Shown here: piece after piece, positions 50,430-63,002 of the stretch | Numbering within the stretch: the first letter of the stretch is position 1 | Layout: each line of letters opens with the position of its first letter | Position numbers and translations under genes: made by a program | Assembly (NCBI RefSeq): GCF_026745355.1 | Contig: NC_079205.1 | Span: 57,971,058-58,035,057 of the forward strand | Reading direction: 5' to 3' | DNA: 64,000 nucleotides | Source: Beta vulgaris subsp. vulgaris | Taxonomy: Eukaryota > Streptophyta > Magnoliopsida > Caryophyllales > Amaranthaceae | Notes under the pieces: model-generated | What the model was told of the DNA's origin: nothing | The model's input: only the letters and a program-made list of their open reading frames with translations | The model's database searches: none

Positions 50430-50700
50430 AGAATATTTATAGTACACCTGGGTGTACCATGCTCATTGTACACCCAAGACTGTTTTCTCCAAATGAGCAA
50501 AATGAACAAATGAGCAAACATTTATACTCATTTAAGAAAATGAGTAAACACTTTTATTACAAAATGAGCAAGATGAGCAATTGAGAAATGAGCAAAATGC
50601 CCATATGAGCAAATTTGGTGTCAAATGAGCACCCGAAATTCTAATTTATTACAAAAATACCCCTAGGTGTACCATGAGTGAACTCACCATAGAAGCATGA
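50430..50700 (+). repeat. ATGAGCAAA-rich repeat with GTACACC edges
   Basis: This starts TAGTACACCTGGGTGTACCATGC-like and ends near CCTAGGTGTACCATGAG, with many ATGAGCAAA words between. Similar GCTCATTTTACG words recur at 53500-53950, suggesting a shared dispersed repeat. No ORF. Confidence 0.4.
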
Positions 50701-50919
50701 TGAGTGTTTTATAATTACACCCATTAATGCCCTTTTCTTTTGGGGACAATTTCGGTTCAATTTAGTTCAATTCTTCTTACTGTTCAGTTCAGCCTAGATA
50801 AAAACAAGTCCTAAATAGTTTAAGATTTATATTACAAAACATAACAAGTCCATACATGTATTTTCAAATGAAGATAAATGACCTTCATAATAGCACAAGA
50901 AACAAAAAGGACACCTGAT

Positions 50920-52027
50920 CTACGTTGTGATCAAAGACGAAGAATCAAACTCGCATCTAGCAGGAGAAGACAAATGTGGCTTAGGGGGATTTTGTAGCAA
51001 CTCAAGTGGGCCTTCTAGCATTTCTACAACTTTGTGCATAGGCGGTCGATTCGAGGGATACGTTTGTATGCACCATAAGCTCACCAAAATCAACTTTTTC
51101 TCTAACTCTTTGTTCGCATCATTCAAAATCTCCTGAACTGCACCTTCCTCCAAGCCATCAAGTCGATTGTATATCCATTCAGGAAAGTACATATCACTAC
51201 AAAACTGATCATCAACGACATGTTTTTCTCTACCACATACAAGGTCTATGAGCATCATTCCGTAGCTATAAACATCTGATTTATGAGAAACGCCACCAAA
51301 ATTTCGACAAAATACTTCCGGAGCAATATATCCAATTGTCCCTCTTGCTTCCGACATTGAAATCATACTATTTTTTTGTGGACACAATCTAGCAAGGCCA
51401 AAGTCAGATATTTTTGGACGAAAGTCTTCATCAAGTAGAATATTATGAGGCTTAATGTCGAAGTGCAATATACGTGTGTTACAACCTCTATGTAGGTAGT
51501 CGAGTCCCTTAGCGATTCCAATGGCAATGTCAAATACGATATCCCATTGCAATGTCGAGCCAATTTGCCTACCATACATAAACTTTTCAAGAGATCCATT
51601 AGGTAAGAACTCGAAGATGAGAGCTCTTTTGTTTCCTTCAAAACAATATCCTAAAAGAGTGACAACATTCACATGGTTAGTTCTACTAATGCTTAATACC
51701 TCATTGATGAAATCTTTTCCATCATCATCCTTCAAAAATTTTAATTTCTTCACAGCCACAAAACGACCATCACGTAATTTGCCTTTGTAAACACTACCAT
51801 AACCACCTTCACCAAGTTTATCTTTGAAGGAGTGAGTCATTTTCCTTATATCTGTATAGGTGTATCTCTTTGGGGCAAGAGATCCATAACTTTTCAAAAA
51901 GGTTGCTACATTTTGATTTGTTATTCTACTACTCCAAAGATTTGAGAATTTACCGGTAGTCCGTCTTTTCTTTGCACAAATGACCCAAAGAACGGACATC
52001 GTTGTCCCAAGTCCTAATATAGCTGCA
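50920..52027 (-). CDS. LRK10L-type receptor kinase, intact transmembrane-kinase exon
   Basis: The exon runs from acceptor 52027 (…CTACAG|GTGCAGC) to a stop at 50920. It begins with a hydrophobic helix (GAAILGLGTTMSVLWVIC), then juxtamembrane KKRRTTGKF, kinase motifs GEGGYGSV (P-loop), VAVKKL (Lys), FINEV (helix C), HFDIKPHNILLD (non-RD catalytic loop), DFGLARL and GYIAPEV, and ends with a short Ser-rich tail. It is a WAK/LRK10L-type serine/threonine kinase, probably at the plasma membrane. It lacks the ectodomain exon in the window. The partner would lie upstream at higher coordinates, where a TIR element and the LINE now sit. It is either 5'-incomplete or an orphan exon copied from copy 1 (39088-46643). 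ATG at 51999 would give 359 aa, but that start is not supported by homology. Confidence 0.8.
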
Positions 52028-52059
52028 CCTGTAGAGAATAAATGATATAGGTCAACTAA

Positions 52060-52621
52060 GGGTGCGTTCTATTCAACTTATTAGACCTGAACTTATTGGA
52101 ACTTATCTGAACTGAACTTATTGGAACTTATTGGACCTGATTGGACCTGATTCAACTTATTGGACCTGATTGAACCTGATTGGAACTTATTGGACCTGAT
52201 TGAACCTGATTGACCTTATTGGACCTTATTGGAACTTATTGACCCTGATTGAAACTTATTAGACCTTATTGGACCTGATTGAAACTTATTAGACCTTATT
52301 GAACCTGATTGAAACTTATTTGACCTTATTAGACAAAAACATTGACCATGAATAACATAAATATTACCACTAACGTAAATACTACCCCTCAAAATTTTTT
52401 ATGGAATAATGATTATTATAATTCGTCCTTTAAAAAATAATGATTATTAATTATCTCTTATGATAATTAATTTAACAAAAAAATTACTATTTATATATTT
52501 GCTTATACATAACTTTCATCACTAATATATCTAATAGTGTTGTTTTAATTTTATAAAACACTAGTAGAAAATCAAAAAATTAATAATCATTATTATTGTT
52601 AACCTTAATTATTATTATGTA

Positions 52622-52666
<45 letters not shown>

Positions 52667-52757
52667 GTTAACCTTAATTATTTGACCATGATTATAATTA
52701 TTGTTAACCTTAATTATTATTATGTAATTATTATTATTATTATTATTATTATATGTA

Positions 52758-52799
<42 letters not shown>

Positions 52800-53418
52800 G
52801 TTAACCTTAATTATTTGACCATGATTATAATATTATTCAATAGCAATATGAATAATCAAATAATAGACAATAATACAAGTATAATACTATACATTGTGGT
52901 ACTTTAATAAAAAATTCTAATAATAACATAATCAGCTAATAGTAATATGAATAATAAAATAATAGACATAATACAAATAAATAATAAAATAATAGACATA
53001 ATACAAATAAATAATAAAATAATAGACACTAATACAAGTATAATACTATATAATCATTGTGGTACTTTAATTAAATTCTAATAATAACATAACCGCTAAT
53101 AGTGATATGAAATTATGAATAACAAAATAGTGGACAATAATACAAATGTTTATTAAACATTGACTATTTGGATCTTATTGGACCTTATTAGACCTGATTG
53201 GAACTTATTGACCTTATTAGACCTGATTGGAACTTATTGCACCTGATTGGAACTTATTGCACCTGATTGGAACTTATTGGACCTTATTAGACCTTATTGG
53301 AACTTATTGCACTTATTAGACCTTATTGCAACTTATCTAAACTTATCTAAACTTATCTGAACTTATCTGAACTTATTGGACCTGAAACTTAATTTTTTAA
53401 GTTGAACAGAACGCACCC
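52060..53418. mobile_element. Harbinger-like TIR element with subterminal 20-bp repeat arrays
   Basis: The 1359-bp element begins GGGTGCGTTCTATTCAAC and ends with the inverse GTTGAACAGAACGCACCC, flanked by TAA (52057-52059 and 53419-53421), a TWA duplication. From both ends the interior carries ~270-bp arrays of diverged TTATTGGACCTGATTGGAAC units in the same orientation. The middle is AT-rich with ATT microsatellites (about 52620-52800). It has no transposase. Its left edge is only 32 bp from the acceptor of the kinase exon. Confidence 0.75.
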
Positions 53419-53479
53419 TAAGTAAACTTTTGAAATGTGTAATTAAATAGAAGTATCAAGTAAGATTCCACCTTATGGT

Positions 53480-53940
53480 AAGAACTGTGAGAACCACTCA
53501 TTTGTCCTCATTTTACGAAGATTTTGATCACTTCACAATATTTCTCCTCATTTTATGTTTTAGTTATTTTATATGTTTGCTCATTTGACATTTTTATGCT
53601 CATTTTGCAGCGTTTTTACTCATTTTACGTTTTTTTTTTTCTCATTTTACGTTTTTCTCTTTTTACATTTTTTTCCATTTTAAGTTTTTGATAATTTAAT
53701 GTTTTCTACTAATTTTGTGTTTTTGCTCATTTTTATTTTTATTTTTTTGTTTATTTTAAGAAGTTTTTGCTCATTTTAAATGGTCTATGTATGTATATTA
53801 CTCAATGACGGTTTTTGCTCATTTTATGTATGTATATTAAATGGTCTATGTATGTATATATGTATAAACAATAAATTCAATGACGGTTTTTGCTCAATTA
53901 CTCAAATTATATTATTAGAAATCGAAGGTTTTACCCATTT
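53480..53940 (+). repeat. GCTCATTTTACG tandem-like repeat
   Basis: A T-rich stretch with repeated CTCATTTTACG, TTTTTGCTCATTTT and ATGTATGTATATTAAATGG words, loosely tandem. Short ORFs inside are low complexity. Confidence 0.4.
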
Positions 53941-53949
53941 CAAAAAAAA

Positions 53950-54631
53950 TGCATGCGATACATGCGAAGACATATTAATATCAATATTAATATTAAAAAG
54001 CGCTAGAAGCATTAATATTATTTTATTGTAGTTTAATTTGATCATTCATAACTTTTTTTCAAGGTGATAAATGAACATGTATGATAATGTACTATAAATT
54101 GATGTTATTGGATCTTATATGTTAATCTCTTTAATATATGTGTAATTTATTGCATAACATTACATTGAAAATTGGATGATATAAACCTATTTTTTTAATA
54201 TATTTAAATTACAAACATATTCATAAATAATATACCTGATAATCATGACATCTTTCTACATAAAAATAAAACGATAAGATGGATTATCCCAAATGACACA
54301 AACAACTACTACGAACCTTTAAATAAATAAAATGGTAAATTATCCAAATCGACAGATATGACAATTATAAAAGGCAAAAAAAAAAGAGACTCTCCTTTTA
54401 TTTTTCTCGGTTGGTTTATGGATGAGTAATGTAGGTTCTTTGAAACTATAATTGCAATTGGAAGTTCAGGTAGAAAGAAACTTTATAAGTTCTTACTTTG
54501 TAATTGTTTGAAATTGCTATAGTTATATCACTTTAATTTTCAATCGAAAATATATATATGCATGTTTTTTTTTTTTTGAAAGGTGCTATGCATACATTTA
54601 CCTTACATCTTATCATCAATTAGGCAATCTT
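53950..54631. other. AT-rich spacer, nothing recognised
   Basis: AT-rich sequence up to the LINE target site. No gene or TIR element seen. Confidence 0.5.
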
Positions 54632-54855
54632 AAGTTTTCTTATAACAAAACCTCTCTTTTTTAAGAGCCTCTCTCTCTAGAATTCTAGAGCCTTAAATTC
54701 TAAACAAAACTTTGTAAACCATATTAGTTAAGAACTTCAAACTCCCCTCTGCTCTCAGCTCATTGCACAATAAATCTTCACAAAGTTAAACAAATTGATC
54801 CTTAAGATCCTTAAAAAGCTTTTTTGGGAATTTCTGCTCGCTAGGAAAATTTAGG

Positions 54856-57805
54856 ATGGAGGCGCTATTTGGGACAGTCAATCATGGGCCGCCGCATGGA
54901 ATAAAGAAAATGGGGCCAATTATTCCTTCACAAGTAGGGGACATGAACCCAGAAGATGCAATCTACCCAATGGCAGTAGTCGGCCATTTCATAGATTACA
55001 GGAACTTCACTGCTATCCAAATCCAAAATTGGGTAAATAATCAATGGGTGATTAATGGTGAAATAAAAGTTGAAAAAGTGGGAAAGATTTTCTTCTTCTA
55101 TTGCACTGATATTGATGATAGAGATAATCTCCTATCAAGGAAAAATGCGAATTATAAGGGGGCTCTGCTAATCCTGAAGTGTTGGTTCCCGAGTGCAGCC
55201 CTGAGGAGCTTCGACTTCTCAGAAAGCCTGATATGGGTAAGAGTGGAAGGTATACCACTTACTTCAAACAACGCCCATGTAGCAGAAAGAGCGCTGAGGA
55301 AAATAGGTAGAGTGATAGGGATGGATGCAGGGTCTCTCCGAGAAGGCCCAAAAGAATTCATTAGAGCAAGAGTTAATGTGGATGTTAGCAAACCTCTAAT
55401 TCCGGGGTATTTTTACGAATACTCTCCGGATCACTTCAAATGGATTGATTTCAGATATGAAGGCATCTTTATTTACTGCAAGAAGTGTGGCATGGCTGGC
55501 CATAAGATTACGGGGTGTCCATACTCAATGGAGGAAGCTCACAGAAGGTTCGGCAGAAGGATGTATGAAGTATGTATAGATATTCAAAATCTGCTAGTAG
55601 GGCAACCCCCCTCTCAATGCTTTACTAACAAGATAATTGGATTGCATCGAATTGAAGTTTTAAGAACGTCACGCATTGACCTCACAACTCCACCGTCAGA
55701 TGAAATCCCTTTCGACGCAAATTTCCAGAGCTCTCCTTCGAAATCAACATCGTCATCATCCTCATCCGATAGTCCAAGTAAAGGTAACTGTTCTGTTGCG
55801 GGGAAAAGGGAAAGAAGTAAATCGTCCAGCGAAGATGATGGTCCAAGAAAGAAAAGATTAATATGGGAAAGAAGAAACTCAGTTCCAATTGCCCCTATTA
55901 AAACTAGTGCTGGAAAAAATGGTAATCATGGCGACGGCAAGGAAAAAATAAATCGCTCTGCAACAGATGGAGCCAAGAAGAGGAAGGCGGGAAACCGTGT
56001 GAGTCAAAAACGAAAGGCCTACTGTAGCGCGGTCAGTCAACCTGAAGCTAAAAAAGTAAATCGTCAACAATGCAGCATAGGTGCCTCAGTCAAGATGAAT
56101 TCAGCCTCAACAGGTAAGCATTTACTTCCTGTGGTGAATAGCCTGGAGTTGAATGAAGGAATTAATGAGAAGACTTTTTTTAATTTGGGCCGAAACCAAC
56201 TAGGGGGGAACAGTGATGTTATTACTGAAGGTTTGAGAATTGATTGGCTTTCGAGCAGACCTCTAACCACCCCCCTTGAAACGAAATTACTGCAGAATAA
56301 ATCCCCCAACCAGATTTTATGTGAAACTACTGCCTTGAGTAATGAATATCTACATAATAAATCTCAGTTCTTGAGTAGTGCACTGTGCATTTGGAATAGT
56401 GCACTAAAAATTACTCAGAAAATGGCGGCGATACATATTTATTCCTCTTCAACTCTGCAAATTCCTTTTAAACTCCCTTATTCCCCGGGTCAGAAGAGAG
56501 ACTATAGTTGCTTTGACAACTCTATTTATACCCCTCCTTTTCTTCTAGCCTTGACCCATCCTTTTCCCTCTTTTAAAAATCTCTTCTGTCCTTTTCCAAA
56601 AACAATTCTTGTTGCTTCAAAAATGGTAAGTTCAGAAGCTGAGCTGGATAACCAAGTGGTTGAGAATATTGGGCTGGGCTTAGTCGATTCCTCTAGGCTT
56701 TATCGCCCAACAAACCCTCTAAACGACCCATTCATTCCTTAGGAGAAATATTTCCTGTCAATATGGCAATTGTCTCACTTCGAGATCTAATGGAAAGCCC
56801 CCAATATCCAAGCCCAAAAACTTCTGATTCGGAACCTCATGAGGAGTCCAGCGACTCTTCTCAATCCTTCTCCTTTTCAACTCCTATGCTAGCCCAGCCC
56901 CACCTGCTTACTTGTCCAAAGAATTTCTGCTATCAGGAAAAGGAAGAGAGGAAAAGTTGAAAGAAACGTGGAATCCGGTGACTCCAGCTGAAAGCCAAGA
57001 AAGAAAGGAAGGAATGAACCATACTGACTCTCCTAAGTCGGATTCGCCAAGATGGATTGAAGGAAAGCAATTTGATAAGGCCTCCTCGTCGAGACCTGCT
57101 ATCTTGGTAGATGGGCTAAATGAGGGGTTACATGTGAAAGAAACGGGGAAGGAAGACCATCTAAAAAATGAAGTTGCACCACTGGAAATTCACCAAAAGC
57201 CTCTCAAAATTTTCGACAGTAGCAAGGATGGTCAAAAATCTGTTTCGATGAGTGTGGTAAAGGGAGCAAGAGAGAAAAATGGTGCAAGTGAGAAAGGAAA
57301 AGCAGTAGTTGGGGTAGAGGACCCTTTTTTCTCAGCTGATTCTGACCTCAGCCCAAGTGAAGAAGACTTGATGGATTTAGACAACATGCAACGGGTAACT
57401 GAAGCTAAGGACAATGGAAGCGGGCCAAGTAAAATAAGTTCTAGGAGCCCAAGGAAGGGTAAGTCGCAGAAGACAATTGCGAAAGAGAGAGCTAGGAGGA
57501 CTAAAGAGCTAGCAAAGAAGAAGCTAGGATGGGTGGGTTGTTTCTGGGACAAGCTGAAAATCTCAGAAGAGAAGAAGAAAGCACACGTGGTTCCTCAAGT
57601 TGGGGACAAGCTGATTACAATCGAAGAAGAATCGGAAGAGTGGGTTCCCTTGAAAAAAAGGCGTAAGTTCCAGAAGTGCTTCAAGGGAAAATACACATGC
57701 AAATATGGGCTAAGTGGAAGTGATGATATCACTACCACTTCTGAGGAGTCGAGCAATGGTAAGGGTGAGGTGGCTGGCCCCATGCAGCCCCCACGGGGAT
57801 TATGA
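54856..57805 (+). pseudogene. LINE ORF1: DUF4283 / zinc-knuckle nucleic acid-binding protein (frame-broken)
   Basis: The first 628 codons (54856-56742) give an N-terminal DUF4283-like region (about residues 30-145) and a zinc knuckle CKKCGMAGHKITGC (C-x2-C-x4-H-x4-C). Ser/Lys-rich, basic segments follow, as in ORF1 RNA-binding proteins of plant LINEs. The reading then shifts twice: near 56740 into the frame of IFPVNMAIVSLRDLMES (to about 56900), then into the frame of 56912-57805. Each step is a -1 change, consistent with two single-base losses. The last codon overlaps the ORF2 start as ATGA (57802-57805). If these are artefacts, ORF1 would be unusually long (about 980 aa). Confidence 0.75.
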
Positions 57806-60800
57806 GAGCTGGCGCATGGAATTGCCGGGGCCTTAAAGCTGCTGACTCCCCGACAATTCCGTTCCTTCGATGGCTAGTCAGTAGTAAAGCTTTAAATTTT
57901 CTTTTTCTCTCTGAAACTAAAAGTAAAGTAGAAGACTTGGGTAGTACGTTAAGTAGCTTAGGGTTTAATAGTTGGGCAGGGCATGATGCAAAAGACCTCT
58001 CAGGGGGGCTAATTTTGTGCTGGGATGATTCTATTGTAGTATCTATCATGTTTGTATCTCCTAACTATGTATGTTGTGAAGTAACAGATGAATGTAATGT
58101 TGTTTTCTATGTTGTGTGTGTGTATGGTGAGCCAGTTCTAGAAAAAAGGGCTGAAGTATGGAATACTATCAGGGCCTTCATCTGGTCACACCCAGGTAAA
58201 CTCCTCCTATTGGGGGATTTTAACCAAGTGGAAACAAACGAACAAAAACTGGGAGGGAACATGCTCATTAAAGGGGCGAATTCCTTCCTAGAATGGAAGC
58301 AGGACTGTAATCTCATTGATATTCCCTTTCATGGTGTACAATACACTTGGACAAATAATCGACAAGATGATGCAGCGATTTTTGAGAGATTGGACCGAGC
58401 ATATTGTAATGATAACTGGAGATGTGAATTCCCAGAAGCTCTGATAATAAATTATCCGATTTTTATCTCCGACCATGGACCAATAATTGTTGAATGCCAC
58501 CCTACATCAAAGAAGAAAAATCGGCCATACAAGATTGAAGCATGGTGCCTTGAGTATGAAATAATAGATGAAATTGTCATAAATGCTTGGCAATCTGAAA
58601 TTCAAGGATCTGCTTTGTTCAAGATTCAAAGAAAGTTGCAGTCGATAGCAAAAGAATGCAAGCATTGGTGCCTTGATTTCAAAAAGGAACAAGGAATTCA
58701 GTGGGATGACTTTAATCAGGAGCTTGTAAAGGCGCAAACTGAACTCTCAGGGAGAGAGAAGAGAAGTAATGAAAGGGCAAGAAGAAAGGAACTCAAAGTG
58801 GCCACGGACGTAAGATTAATGTTCTGGAAGCAAAGAGCTCGAAGCAAATGGGACCATCTAGGGGATCAACCTTCTAAGTACTTCTTCAAAAGTATGAAGA
58901 TGAGAAAGGGAGGCAACGAAATTAGAGCAATTAAGGACTCCATGGGGAACTGGACAGCAGATGTGGATAAAATTAAGGAGGAGTTCTCTTCTTATTTTCA
59001 GAACTTGTTCAACCCGGTTGAGACAATGGTGGATAGCGCGGTCAGAAATGAATGGATGGTTGAGATGCCTCGACTGTCGAGAGAACAATGTGCTCACCTG
59101 GAGGCTCCCTTCTCTTCAGAAGAAATCAAGAGTGCAGCTTTTAGTATGGAGCCTCTTAAGTCCCCTGGGCCAGATGGTTTCCCTCCGATCTTCTACCAAA
59201 AGAAGTGGGAGACTATTGGTGAGGGAGTGTGTCAAGCAACAAAAAACTTCCTTGAAGGAGGCTTTATGCTAAGAGAAACAAATAGGACCTTTATTGCGCT
59301 AATACCAAAAGTAAGTAGGCCGGAAACAGTGGGACAGTTTAGGCCTATCAGTCTGTGTAATACATCATATAAGGTGATTGCTAAGTGTATGGTAAAAAGG
59401 ATTCAGCCCCTGTTGAACTCCTTAATAGGGCAATTCCAAAATGCTTTCGTCCCAGGAAGATCAATAACTGATAACTGCATCATAGCGCATGAAATGCTAC
59501 ACAAGGTGAAGAAAGCAAAGAAAAATGAAAAATTCAGCATGGTGCTCAATCTGGACCTCAACAAGGCATATGATAGGGTTCGTTGGGATTTCGTGAGGGA
59601 AGTGCTCACTACAATAGGATTCCCAGACAATTGGATACACCTCATAATGGAATGCATCTCTTCTGTTACATATTCAGTCTTAGTTAATGGTGAGCCTACA
59701 AAAAGTTTCCGTCCAAAAGCTGGGCTACGGCAAGGGGACCCTCTGTCTCCTTACATTTTCATACTGTGCATGGAAGTTCTGTCGCGACGAATAATCCAGC
59801 AGCAGAAGTTGGGACTTATAAAGGGGCTTAAAGTTCATAGGAAAGCGCCGGAGGTGTCGCACTTACTATTTGCAGATGATGCCTTGTTCTTCTTAAAAGG
59901 CACACTGGAGAATGCTTGGAGTATCCACAAAATTCTTGAGGCTTTTTGCTCCATGTCGGGTGAGATGATTAACAACCAAAAATCATATCAGGTGTTTAGC
60001 AAGAATACACCCAAGAAATTTATAAGGCTGCTAAGTAAAGGGATGAAAGTCGGAAGCAAGGAAAAATTGGGCAAATACCTAGGGTGCCCTATGGATGTGA
60101 CGGGGCACTCCTCACAAGTGTTTCAAGACCTGACGCAAAAAATCTCAAAAACGATAACGTCTTGGAACTTTTCCTCCCTAAATCAAGCAGGTAAGTTGTT
60201 ATTAATAAATAGTATTCTTATGGCTTATGCTTCTCACATCATGGCTATTTTCTTGTTCCCCAAGAAAGTGCTTGCTGCCTCCACCTCAATCCTTCTGAAA
60301 TTCTGGTGGAAATCGAGTAAAGATAAAAAACCTATTTACTGGAGGAAACGCAGCCTACTCGAGAAACATAAGTGTGAAGGGGGTGTAGGGATGAGGAACC
60401 TGCTGGCGGTAAACAAAGCAACTCTGTTTAGGCAAGCGTGGCGCATGCAGTGTAATCCACACCTGCTAGCCAGCCAAATCTTTAGAGCGAAATACACAGA
60501 TTCATGGTTCACAAAAAGTTTGAGGGGAAACATTCCAGGTGCGTGCTCATGGGGAAGTAGAAGTATTATGAAGAGTGTCCAGGCCATGGCTCCTGGGGTA
60601 GGACGTTGATTGGGAATGGGAAGGATACTAAAATTCAAGGGCCCAAATGGGTTGAAGGGCAACAGGTAACTTGTGTAGATCAAATGGCGGACTTGCATGG
60701 TACACAACCGGAGTGGGTGAGTGATCTAATAAGTGAAAATGCTTGGAAGGAAGAAATGTTGGATAGATGGTTTGGAAGAGAGGAAGCCATAAACATAAGA

Positions 60801-61901
60801 GCCATACATATCCCTTTGGTGGAATGTAAAGATGAGTATGTCTGGATAGACTCGCAATCTGGCCAATACTCTCAAAAATCTGGTTACTGGTCCGTAATGA
60901 GAAACTCTTGGAGTAAACCTAACTCCATTACCTTCTGGAAGAAATTCTGGAAACTAAAACTCTGGCCAAAATGGAAGTTATTCTATTGGAAGCTAGTTAA
61001 TGGTGCTCTTGCCACCAGAGTAAACCTTAGGAAGAAGAAAATCCTAAGTGAGGCTCCCTGTGCATTATGTGGGCAGGAGGAAGAGTCGGATACTCATCTA
61101 TTTAGAGATTGTGAAATCACAAAAAGAATCTGGGCAACTTCAAATCTTGGTATCATAAACTTGGACAACTGCAAGATATCAATATCAAGATGGGTAAGAA
61201 ATTGGATTTGGTATTTCATGATGAATGACACAGCAGAAAGTGAAGGAAGCTTTGAGTTTGTGGCGATTCTATGGAGTATTTGGATCTTTAGAAATCAATG
61301 CATCTTCAAGCCAACAAATATAATTTGCCCAAAGGTAGTGTTTGATATAATTCGAGACTGGAAGAGTAGAAGAGAACTGAGCCAAAGACCAAAGGAACAA
61401 AAGGAAGATCAGAACTGGTTCCCTAAAGATCAAAGGATGCATAAGCAAGTGAACTGGAACCTTAATTGGGACAGTGTCGAGGCTAGGTTTCTACTAATTG
61501 TAGATGGTGCATGGAAAGAAAATGGAAAGGGACAGTGTGGAGCAAGTACTGCAGCTTATGGATGGGTTCTGCTGGAGAGGATGAAGGAAATAGATAGAGG
61601 AGGACGTTGCATTCATGCAAAAACTGCTAATCAGGCGGAAGCCTTGGCAGTCCTATACAGCCTGCGGGAAATAATGGATAGAGAGCCAAGGGAGCTAGAA
61701 GTATGGACAGACTCTAGGACTCTTGTAGATGGTTTGAGGGAAGGAAGTAAGACTGCATACCCAATCAGGAATATTGTACGTGACATTAAAGAACTAGGTA
61801 GTAGAATTAGCAGTATTAAGGTAATAAAAGTGGAAAGAACAAAAGTAGTAGAAGCCCATAATATTGCCACACAGCTGAGGAAAGGGGGCACTAGGATGTA
61901 A
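57802..61901 (+). pseudogene. LINE ORF2: endonuclease-reverse transcriptase-RNase H (one frameshift)
   Basis: The N-terminal APE-type endonuclease shows WNCRGL, LSETKSK, VYGEP, GDFNQV and SDHGPI. The reverse transcriptase has PLKSPGPDGFPPIFYQ, IALIPKV, FRPISLCN, NLDLNKAYDRVRWDF, LRQGDPLSPYIF and the catalytic FADD. After a one-base loss near 60590-60600 the reading continues in the second frame (60606-61901). This second part has a zf-RVT-like CALCGQEEESDTHLFRDC and an RNase H domain: VDGAWKE (D), NQAEALA (E), VWTDSRTLVDGL (D) and EAHNIATQL. The ORF ends in TAA just before the A-tail. RNase H in ORF2 is a known property of plant L1-type elements. The start overlaps the end of ORF1 (ATGA), so translation probably reinitiates. 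Confidence 0.88.
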
Positions 61902-61951
61902 TTTTCTTCTTTTATCTATTTTGTTGCCAAAAAAAAAAAAAGTTTTCTTAT

Positions 61952-62484
61952 TAGTTATTGCACATAATTGTAGAATGTAGATCAAAAAAGAATTGGATAT
62001 TTTAAAATAAGTATTTTTTGATAAGTTAAAGACATAATAGAGGTAGGAGTGGATAGGACAACAACATTTCTAACACTTTTTATTCCTATTCTCCTGGTCT
62101 TACCCTTCTATCCAGTCTTCTCTTTATAGTTCTGAGTTATCCCTAACTTCTTCCTCCTTGGCTACCACCTGAAACTCGGTGTTCGGAGCTTGATGCTCGC
62201 TCAATCTCTAGCTTTCAGCGTTGTGTTTGATGCGGCCTACAAACTCCACTCGTACGGTAATTTGGATTTTGCTGCAAGTTTATTGTTGAATTTTGCTGCA
62301 ACTTTATTGTTGAAAGTTGCTGTAAATTAATTTATTATTGCAATGCTAAAAATTAATTGAGTAGGGTTTATAATTTTGCTTTAATTTATTGTTGCAATAA
62401 TTAACCCAATTTGTTACAATGGCTAATTGGTAAATGGTGAGTCTTTTGTTACCCATTTGTTGATTTTGTGTCAGAGTTCAATAC
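61952..62484. other. AT-rich spacer, nothing recognised
   Basis: This holds GTTGCTG(C/T)AA-type repeats around 62270-62330 but no gene. Confidence 0.45.
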
Positions 62485-62497
62485 ACAATTGAATATT

Positions 62498-62708
62498 TTT
62501 TTTTTTTTTGATTGGGAAATTAAGTCAGCCCAAGGGCTAACCCCTACCAAGGCTACTAGCCTTGTAGGAACTACCAACACATTAGCCGGTAATGCATGCA
62601 AAGCATGCTAAGGAAATACCCCAACATAATGCTGGGGGTAAGGATCGAACCCCTGACCTCAGAGATCAGAGGGGAGTGTTCTACCACATGAGCTAGCTCC
62701 TCATCCTT
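62498..62708 (-). mobile_element. tRNA-derived SINE with 13-bp target duplication
   Basis: Read on the minus strand, the 211-bp unit starts GGATGAGGAGCTAGCTCATG (box A-like TAGCTCATGTGG) and has box B-like GGTTCGATCCT (about 62641-62651). It ends in an A-run. ACAATTGAATATT occurs at 62485-62497 and 62709-62721, a perfect target duplication. No coding content. Confidence 0.9.
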
Positions 62709-63002
62709 ACAATTGAATATTAATAGTTTTCGGAAAAAAAAAATTTGACAGAGCAAAGCAAGGTTCCATTTCTACTGCTAATCTCTTATATTATCTTCAC
62801 ACAGGGCCATCCAAAGCATTACCGAGGTCCTGTACGACTACCATTAAACGGGACCTTAGTCGGAAGCATGAACTATTATTTAATAACAACTGGTATTTAG
62901 AGCGAGGTTATAGGATCAAATTTTATAAGATGCATTTTCTATTTTTTTTATTATATGCGTGTTTATATAAACTAAACACACTAAGAAAAAACACACTAAG
63001 AG

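Larger units (their letters stand above)
54644..61940 (+). mobile_element. L1-type LINE, full length, with 12-bp target duplication
   Basis: The ~7.3-kb non-LTR retrotransposon is flanked by AAGTTTTCTTAT at 54632-54643 and, after an A-tail at 61929-61940, by AGTTTTCTTAT at 61941-61951. It encodes ORF1 (54856-57805) and ORF2 (57802-61901). The intact duplication implies a recent insertion of a nearly complete copy; three single-base-type frame breaks suggest it is no longer autonomous. It lies upstream of the kinase exon at 50920-52027 and could have separated it from its ectodomain exon. Confidence 0.9.
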
